Source of the DNA: Saccharum officinarum
Lineage: Eukaryota; Streptophyta; Magnoliopsida; Poales; Poaceae
NCBI GenBank assembly: GCA_020631735.1
Contig: CM036159.1
Location: 98,200,701-98,264,700 of the forward strand
Reading direction: 5' to 3'
DNA: 64,000 bases
The notes beneath the pieces were generated by a model, which made no database searches, was not told where the DNA came from, and worked only from the letters and a program-made list of their open reading frames with translations. The translations under genes were made by a program, and so were the position numbers. Shown in pieces: positions 57,135 to 64,000 of this stretch (its first letter is position 1; each line of letters starts with the position of its first letter).

Positions 57135-60100
57135 ATGTCTTCAGTGAAATATGATATTCCTCAACTGGATCGTGATACAAGGTTCGCTCTATGGCAAGTC
57201 AAGATGCGGGCTATTCTTACGCAGGCTGATGTTGATGATGCTCTTGATAAATTCGGTAACAAGGATTCTAAATCTTGGACCGATGATGAAAAGAAAAAGG
57301 ATCGTAAGGCCTTGACTCAAATTCAGCTTCATCTTTCAAATAATATTTTGTAAGATTGTCTACAGGAGAAAACTGCAGCTGCTCTATGGCTCAAGTTAGA
57401 GTCAATTTGCATGTCTAAGGATTTGACAAGCAAGATGCATATGAAGATGAAGTTGTATTCGCACAAGTTGCAAGAGGGTGGTTCTGTGATTAACCATCTG
57501 ACGGTCTTCAAGGAGATCGTTTCTGATCTACAGGCTATGGAGGTAGAATATGATGATGAGGATTTGGGTCTGATTCTTTTGTGCTCTTTGCCTAGTTCTT
57601 TTTCAAACTTCAGAGATACTTTATTATATAGCCATGATACGCTAACTCTTGATGAGGTCTGTGAGGCGTTGCATGCCAAGGAAAAGATGAAATTGATGGT
57701 GTCTTCTGAAGGTTCTGCTTCCAAAGGAGAAGCGTTGTTTGTTGGTGGGAGGACAGAAAATAAATCAAATAATGGCAACAGAGGCAAAAGTTCTAATCGT
57801 TACAAAGGCCGATCAAAGTCTCGAGGTAGAGGTGATAAATTCTGCAAGTATTGCAAGAAAGATAATCACTTTATCGAGGATTGTTTGAAATTGAAGAATA
57901 AAGAGAAGAGAACTGACACATATAGAGAGAAAGGTAAACCCAATGATGAAGGTAATGCTTTTGTTGCTACTTCTAAGGCAGATTATTCTGATGGTGATTC
58001 GCTTGTTGCTTTTGCTGGATGTGCTAATAGTGATGATGAATGGATTCTTGATTCCGCTGCTTCTTTTCATATATGCACTAATAGAGATTGGTTTGTCACC
58101 TATGATTCTCTCCAAGGTGGAGGTTCTGTTAGATTGGGTGATAACAGTCCACGTGATATTGTTGGCATTGGTTTCATTCAGATTAAGATGCATGATGGCA
58201 TTGTCAGAACATTGGCTGACGTGAGGCATATTCCTAGCATGAGCAAGAATCTTATTTCTCTCAGTACTCTTGATGCTAAAGGGTACAAGTACTCCGGTGG
58301 AGATGGAGTATTAAAGGTGTCTAAAGGTTCTCTCATTGTGATGAAAGGTGAATTAAAATCTCCAAATTTGTACCGTCTTCGTGGTACTACAATTACAGGT
58401 GATGCCGCTGTAATTTCCAATTCATCATCTAATTCTGATGCTACTGATCTTTGGCATAAGCGTCTTGGACATATGAGTGAGCAAGGCTTGCATGAATTGT
58501 GCAAGAGAGGACTTCTTGATGAACATAGCATCAGTAAGTTGAAGTTTTGTGAGCATTGTGTGTTTGGCAAACACAAGAGGGTGTCATTTAATATCTCTAC
58601 ACATAAAAGTAAAGGTATTCTTGATTATGTGCATTCTGATTTATGGGGACCGTCTCGTAAGCCTTCTTTTGGTGGTTCTCGTTATATGTTGACAATCATT
58701 GATGATTATTCTCGTAAGGTATGGTCTTATTTCTTGAAGCATAAATCAGAAGCATTTTCAGCATTTAAAGAGTGAAAGATTATGATTGAAAATCAAACTG
58801 AAAAGAAGGTTAAAAAGCTTCGCACTGATAATGGGATGGAATTCTGTTCTAATGAGTTTAATACATATTGCAAGTCTCAAGGCATTGTTAGGCACTACAC
58901 TATTCCTTATACGCCTCAACAGAATGGTGTAGCTGAGCGAATGAACAGAACTATCATCTCCAAGGCCCGTTGCATGTTGTCTAATGCTGGCTTGAATAGG
59001 CGTTTTTGGGCTGAAGCCGCTTCCACTGTTTGCTATCTTATTAACCGTTCACCCTCTATTCCTCTTGATAAGAAAACTCCAATTGAGGTATGGTATGGTT
59101 CTCCAGCTGATTATTCACAATTGAGAGTTTTTTGTTGTACTGCTTATGCTCACGTTGATAATGGTAAATTGGAGCCTAGAGCTGTTAAATGCATTTTTAT
59201 TGGTTATCAACATGGTGTTAAATGTTATAAATTGCGGAATCCCCAGACTCAGAAGGTTATGCTTAGCAGGAATGTTATCTTTAATGAGACTGTTATGTTT
59301 GTTGATAATCCTTCTGTTGATGCTCCTATTGAGGGAGAGAAAATAAGTGTGCAGGTGGAGCACTTAATTGATTCACCAGATGTTGATAATGCTATTGTCC
59401 AAGATGCACCGATTGCTGAAATTTCTCCAATTGTTGATGATTCTTCTATTGCTGAGCATTCTTCTCCAGTTGTGCAGTCTCCACAACGTTCTATTGCTGT
59501 TGATAGGTCCAGAAGACAGCCAAAGCCTGTTAAAAGGTATATTGAAGAATGCAATGTTGCTTATGCTATGAGTGTTGCAGAAGAGATTGAAGGTAATTCA
59601 GAACCTTCTAATTATTCTGAGGCTATTACTTCTGCTGATCGCAACAATTGGATGACCGCTATGCAAGATGAGATGGAGTCACTTGAAAAAAATGGTACAT
59701 GGGATTTAGTGAAATTGCCCAAGAATAAAAAGCCTGTCCGTTGCAAATGGATTTATAAAAGGAAGGAGGGTATTTCTCCTAGTGAACCAGCAAAGTATAA
59801 AGCGAGGTTGGTTGCTAAAGGCTATAGCCAGATTCCAGGTATTGATTATAATTATGTCTTTTCCCCAGTTGTTAAGCATAGTTCTATTCGCACTTTGCTT
59901 AGTATTGTTGCCATGCATGATTATGAACTTGAGCAACTTGATGTTAAAACTGCATTCTTACATGGGGAGTTGGAGGAAGACATTTATATGAACCAACCTG
60001 AAGGTTTTGTTATTTTTGGAAAAGAAAACCTTGTGTGTAGACTAAAGAAGTCTCTTTATGGTTTGAAGCAGTCTCCTAGGCAATGGTATAAGAGGTTTGA

Positions 60101-61157
60101 CTCATTTATGCTCTCTCGTGGCTTTAAGCGGTCTGATTATGATAGCTGTGTTTACTTGAAGATTGTTAATGGCTCAGCTATTTATTTGCTCCTTTATGTT
60201 GATGATATGTTAATTGTTGCTAAAGAAAAATCAGAAATAGCTAAACTGAAGGCACAATTGAGTAAAGAATTTGAGATGAAAGACTTAGGTGCAGCTAAGA
60301 AAATTCTTGGTATGGAAATTACTAGAGATAGAAAATCTGGTAAATTATACCTCAGTCAACGAGGTTATATTGAAAAGGTTCTTCGTCGTTTTAATATGCA
60401 TAATGCAAAACCAGTGAGTACTCCATTAGCTACACATTTCAGATTATCATCAGATTTATGTCCACAGTCAGATCATGAGATTGAGTACATGTCTAGAGTT
60501 CCATATTCCAGTGCAGTTGGTTCTCTTATGTATGCCATGGTTTGTTCTCGTCCTGATTTATCTCATGCATTGAGTGTTGTCAGTAGATTCATGGCTAATC
60601 CTGGTAAGGAGCATTGGAGGGCTGTTCAATGGATTTTCAGATATTTGCGAGGTACTTCTAATGCCTATTTGCAGTTTGGGAAATCTAGAGATGGACTTGT
60701 TGGTTATGTTGATTCTGATTTTGCTGGTGATTTGGATAAGAGGAGATCTCTTACGGGTTATGTTTTCACCATTGGTGGTTGTGCTGTTAGCTGGAAAGCA
60801 TGTTTGCAGTCCATTGTTGCTCTGTCTACAACAGAAGCTGAATATATGGCTATTTCTAAAGCTTGTAAAGAAGCTATTTGGTTGAGGGGTTTATACTCTG
60901 AACTTTGCGGGGTTACTTCTTGTATTACTATACATTGTGATAGTCAGAGTGCTATTTGTCTGACTAAAGATCAGATGTTTCATGAAAGGACCAAGCACAT
61001 TGATGTGAGATATCATTTTATTCGAGGTGTCATTGCTGAAGGTGATGTTAAAGTATGCAAGATAAGTACTCATGATAATCCCGCTGATATGTTGACAAAG
61101 CTAGTTCCTGGAGCTAAGTTTGGGCTATGCTCAAGCTTAGTTGGCATTACAAATTAA
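57135..61157 (+). pseudogene. Copia gag-pol polyprotein with two in-frame stops
   Basis: One continuous frame of 1341 codons from ATG 57135 to the stop at 61155-61157, broken only by TAA at 57351-57353 (in gag) and TGA at 58773-58775 (in integrase). Order: gag (LWQVKMRAILTQADV), CCHC knuckle CKYCKKDNHFIEDC (57843-57884), protease with WILDSAASFH (Asp at 58050; Asp-Ser-Ala is usual for this clade), integrase with HHCC (LWHKRLGHM ... CEHCVFGK) and a DDE core ([20 protein letters not shown]), reverse transcriptase with YVDDMLIV (about 60197), and RNase H with STTEAEYMA and [13 protein letters not shown]. Integrase before reverse transcriptase identifies Copia, and the sequence type fits the Tork/TNT1 clade. 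Apart from the two stops no frameshift is visible. Both stops can be explained by single C-to-T or G-to-A changes. Confidence 0.92.
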
Positions 61158-61245
61158 GTCCTAGTGACTTTTGGTACCGGTGATTATTTATTATTGAAGT
61201 GAGTTGATTGATGATACTTCATTCACTACAAGATGGAATTCGTCT

Positions 61246-61256
61246 CAAGGTGGAGT
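61246..61256 (+). promoter_or_regulatory. polypurine tract of the nested Copia element
   Basis: AAGGTGGAGTTTG precedes the 3' LTR directly; it is the usual form of the tract in this clade. Confidence 0.6.
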
Positions 61257-61257
61257 T

Positions 61258-61554
61258 TGTTGGAATATGATCCGAATTATAACGTTGGTCTTGTGGGGAC
61301 GCCTGGAGGGCCCACGGTTCGGTCATGTTTATTAGCGGATTTGTTTCCGTATTTGACTGCAGTCAGTCCGTCCTATAAATACATCTTGTAAGCCGCACGG
61401 GAAGAGCTGACGACTCATTGTATTCCCTGCGTTCTGTAAACTCTCTCCATATAGTGAAGATCGCCGGTTGGCGCCCGTGGTTTTTTCCCGCAAGGGTTTT
61501 CCACGTAAAAATCTGTGTCTCGTGTTCGATCTTGATTTGCATTATTTACTAACA
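61258..61554 (+). repeat. 3' LTR of the nested Copia element
   Basis: 297 bases, the same borders as the 5' copy, with C at the three positions where the 5' LTR has T. Confidence 0.95.
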
Positions 61555-61559
61555 ATACT

Positions 61560-63247
61560 GACCACAAGAGTTTAAAATATATTTTTACTCAGTCGGAGTT
61601 GAACCTAAGGCAACGTCGTTGGCTGAAATTGATTAAAGATTATGATCTGGAAGTGCATTATCATCCTGGAAAGGCAAATATTGTTGCTGATGCACTTAGC
61701 AGGAAGAGCTATGCCAACGGACTTTAGTTGACATTTATACCAGTAGAGTTGCGAGCTGAAATTGAGCATCTCAATTTGGGTTTTATCAATAATGTAGTGG
61801 AATTGGCCATAGAGCCTACATTGGAGCAAGATATACGCAAAGGTCAGTTGGAGGATAGAAATTAAAGGAGATTGCAGAGCATGTAGTGGTTGGAAAGGCA
61901 CCAGGATTCAGGTTGGATGAGAATGGTACTCTATGGTTTGGAAAAAGAATATGTGTACCTGAAGTGAAAGCTATCCGTGATACGATTCTGCGAGAGGCAC
62001 ATGATTCTGCTTATTCCATACACCCTGGAAGCACCAAATTGTACTTAGACCTTAAAGAGAAGTATTGGTGGTATGGTTTGAAAAGAGATGTGGCTGAGTA
62101 TGTGGCCCTATGTGATACTTGTCAAAGGGTGAAAGCTGAACACCAAAGACCTGCAGGATTGTTGCAACCAATGAAAATACCAGAGTGGAAATGAGAGGAA
62201 GTTGGTATGGACTTCATTACTGGATTACCCCGCACGCAACACGGATATGATTCAATCTGGGTAATAGTGGATCGACTTACTAAGGTAGCCCACTTCCTAC
62301 CAGTCAAAACCACTTATAGTGGCGCAAAGCTAGCGGAGTTGTATATGGAGAGAATAGTGTGTCTACATGGGGTTCCGAAGAAGATCGTGTCTGACCGAGG
62401 AACTCAGTTTACATCGCATTTTTAGCATAAGGTACATAGTGCTTTGGGAACAAAGCTAAATTTCAGTTCTGCATATCATCCCCAAACCGATGGACAGACA
62501 GAAAGGACCAATCAAATATTGGAAGATATGTTGAGAGCTTGTGCTTTACAGTATGGTACTAGTTGGGATAAGAGTTTGCCATATGCTGAGTTTTCATATA
62601 ACAACAGTCACCAGAAAAGTCTCAAAATGGCGCCATTCGAAGCTTTATACGGACGTAAGTGTAGAACGCCTCTATTCTGGAATCAGACAGGTGAAACTCA
62701 AGTGTTTGGACCAGATGTCCTACGCAATGCAGAGGAACAAGTGAGAATGATTAGGGATAATTTGAGAGTAGCACAGTCCAGACAGAAAAGTTATGCTGAT
62801 ATCCGAAGAAGAGAGTTGAGTTTCAAAGTAGGTGACTATGTGTATTTGAAAGTGTCACCAATGAGAAATGTGAGAAGATTCAATATGAAGGGCAAGTTAG
62901 CCCCGAGATATGTGGGACCTTTCAAGATTCTAGAGAGACGTGGAGAAGTGGCTTATCAGTTGGAACTGCCAGAAAGTTTGTCGGTTGTGCATGATGTGTT
63001 TCATGTTTCTCAGTTGAAAAAGTGTTTGCGGGTACCAGAAGAGCAGATTCCTTTGGAAGAGCTTACTGTTAAAGAAGATCTCACGTATGAAGAGTATCCA
63101 GTAAAAATTCTTGAAATTGCAGAAAGAGATACTAGGAGCCGCACTATTAAGATGTGCAAAGTACAGTGGAATCGATATTCAGAAGATGAAGCTACTTGGG
63201 AAAGAGAAGAAGATCTGAGAAAATCTTATCCACAGCTTTTTGAGTAA
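61560..63247 (+). pseudogene. Tekay pol, second part: RNase H end, integrase, chromodomain
   Basis: Continues directly from the frame cut at 56296: HKSLKYIF and [16 protein letters not shown] of RNase H, with stops near 61725 and 61865. Integrase follows with the HHCC zinc finger (AHDSAYSIHPGSTKLY ... CDTCQRVK), then the core GMDFITGLPRTQHGYDSIWV, SDRGTQFTSHF, and SSAYHPQTDGQTERTNQ; stops lie at 62192-62194 and 62423-62425. From 62444 the frame is open to 63247. It ends in a chromodomain-like module (EYPVKILEIAERDT ... CKVQWNRYSEDEATWE), the mark of chromoviruses, which in this group directs integration to chromatin. Confidence 0.9.
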
Positions 63248-63279
63248 GCATCACCCAATCTCGAGGACGAGATTTCTCT

Positions 63280-63293
63280 TAATGGGGGTAGAA
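63280..63293 (+). promoter_or_regulatory. polypurine tract of the Tekay element
   Basis: AATGGGGGTAGAA lies directly before the 3' LTR and is the usual position for the plus-strand primer. Confidence 0.7.
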
Positions 63294-63294
63294 T

Positions 63295-64000
63295 TGTAAC
63301 ACCCTAAATTTTTTTCGTAATTTCAAAATAGTTAAATATAATTTATTGTGTAATTGAGTGTGCATGTAAATATAGGAAATAATAAATTTTTTGTGAAGTT
63401 AAAATTAATCATAAGGTTAGCAACATGTTGATGCACTCATGCCGCCACATTATATTTATTGTATTGATTCATTTGATCCAAAGTTCAAAAGAGATTCAAA
63501 AACATTTGAAATTGAATTTAGAAAATCAAATAAAAAAAAGAAAACTCCTTTTCCTCTCCCTCCCTCCTTTCGGCCCAGTCGGCCTACTGGCCATTTTCTT
63601 GGCCCGCCCGCGATTTTCCCCTCTCCTCCATTCTTCCTTGCTGGGCCGGCCCGCGTCGGAGGCCACAACCGCCGTTGCCGCGCCCCACTCTTTCCTCTTG
63701 TGCCGTTGACGCGCCGGGCCCACTTGTCGGCGCCTTTCCTCAACCTCCAACCGCCTCTGCTCTGGACGAAGCCGTAACCGCCGCGCCCACGATCTCCGTG
63801 CGTGGGAGCGTCTCCGCGCCCGCGCCCGGCCTTCAAAGGGGAGCGCGACCTCGTCTACGCCATTCCCTTCTCCAGTTTCCCCCGCTCCCATTCGCTAGTG
63901 CACAACAGAGAAACGGCAGCGGCGATCCTTCGGAGCACCGTCCGCCCCACCACGGTGACCGTCACCTTCGAGCCGCCTCCACTCCGTTGATTCCGCTCGG
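63295..64000 (+). repeat. 3' LTR of the Tekay element, first 706 bases
   Basis: Aligns base by base with 48665-49370, about 20 substitutions and no indels by eye. It runs off the window end. Confidence 0.95.

Larger units (their letters stand above)
56297..61554 (+). mobile_element. Tork-type Copia retrotransposon, nearly intact, nested in the Tekay element
   Basis: Two 297-base LTRs (56297-56593 and 61258-61554) enclose a gag-pol frame. The 5-base target duplication ATACT stands at 56292-56296 and 61555-61559. By eye the LTRs differ at three positions, all T versus C (about 99% identity). With the same rate as for the Tekay element this is roughly 0.4 million years, younger than its host. 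The total is 5258 bases, a usual full length for this group. Confidence 0.95.
48665..64000 (+). mobile_element. Tekay-type Gypsy retrotransposon (chromovirus), 3' end beyond window
   Basis: 5' LTR 48665-51743, PBS 51747-51758, an accessory ORF (to 52838), gag from 53528, protease, reverse transcriptase, RNase H, integrase and chromodomain to 63247, polypurine tract near 63284, and 3' LTR from 63295 past the window end. The internal region is split at 56296 by a Copia element. By eye the 706 LTR bases available for comparison differ at about 20 positions (about 97% identity). At a commonly used grass LTR rate of 1.3e-8 per site per year this is roughly 1 million years; this is an estimate. The AGTCA before 48665 is the expected left target duplication. 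The element sits in an intron of FLDH copy 2. Confidence 0.9.

Overview
The window is nuclear DNA of a flowering plant, most likely a panicoid grass of the sorghum, sugarcane or Miscanthus type. That placement rests on spliced plant genes, Sirevirus-type Copia and Tekay-type Gypsy retrotransposons, and typical grass MITEs; the exact genus is inference. Two 100-base runs of N (4247-4346 and 25323-25422) are assembly gaps.

Four host genes are readable, all on the minus strand. (1) At 88-4069 lie ten exons of an AFG1-like mitochondrial AAA ATPase, open at both ends. (2) At 13792-17286 lies a complete nine-exon gene for plastid uroporphyrinogen-III synthase (HEMD), an enzyme of heme and chlorophyll synthesis. 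(3) At 42829-45623 lies a complete five-exon gene for a farnesol-dehydrogenase-like reductase (FLDH family). (4) At 47704-48514 lie the last three exons of a second, tandem FLDH copy with exon lengths identical to the first. Intron 2 of both FLDH copies carries a transposon: an RTE LINE fragment in copy 1 and a Gypsy element of more than 15 kb in copy 2.

The rest is mostly mobile DNA. 4.4-6.2 kb: a broken MULE transposase and a cluster of GC-rich palindromes. 6.5-9.0 kb: a CACTA-like non-autonomous element split by a solo Sirevirus LTR with a perfect target duplication. 10.3-12.5 kb: MITEs. 18.5-20.3 kb: a possible solo LTR and an L1-type LINE tail. 20.5-25.3 kb: a large Gypsy LTR on the minus strand. 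25.4-36.6 kb: two Sireviruses of opposite orientation, one inserted in the gag region of the other. 36.75-40.04 kb: a TTA-flanked Harbinger-like element carrying a PGG-domain gene fragment. 42.4 kb: a Helitron-like 3' end. 48.7 kb to the window end: a Tekay Gypsy element, itself interrupted by a young, nearly intact Tork-type Copia element (56297-61554).

The most unusual structure is in the plus-strand Sirevirus. Upstream of its third, env-position ORF, an internal block (28438-28620) repeats the architecture of the element's own LTR promoter: ACCGGT-type palindromes, then TATAAATA, then a pyrimidine-rich leader with no ATG before the ORF start. This suggests a dedicated internal promoter for the third ORF. 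I see no bacterial-type features (operons, CRISPR, RBS) and recognise no tRNA or rRNA gene.
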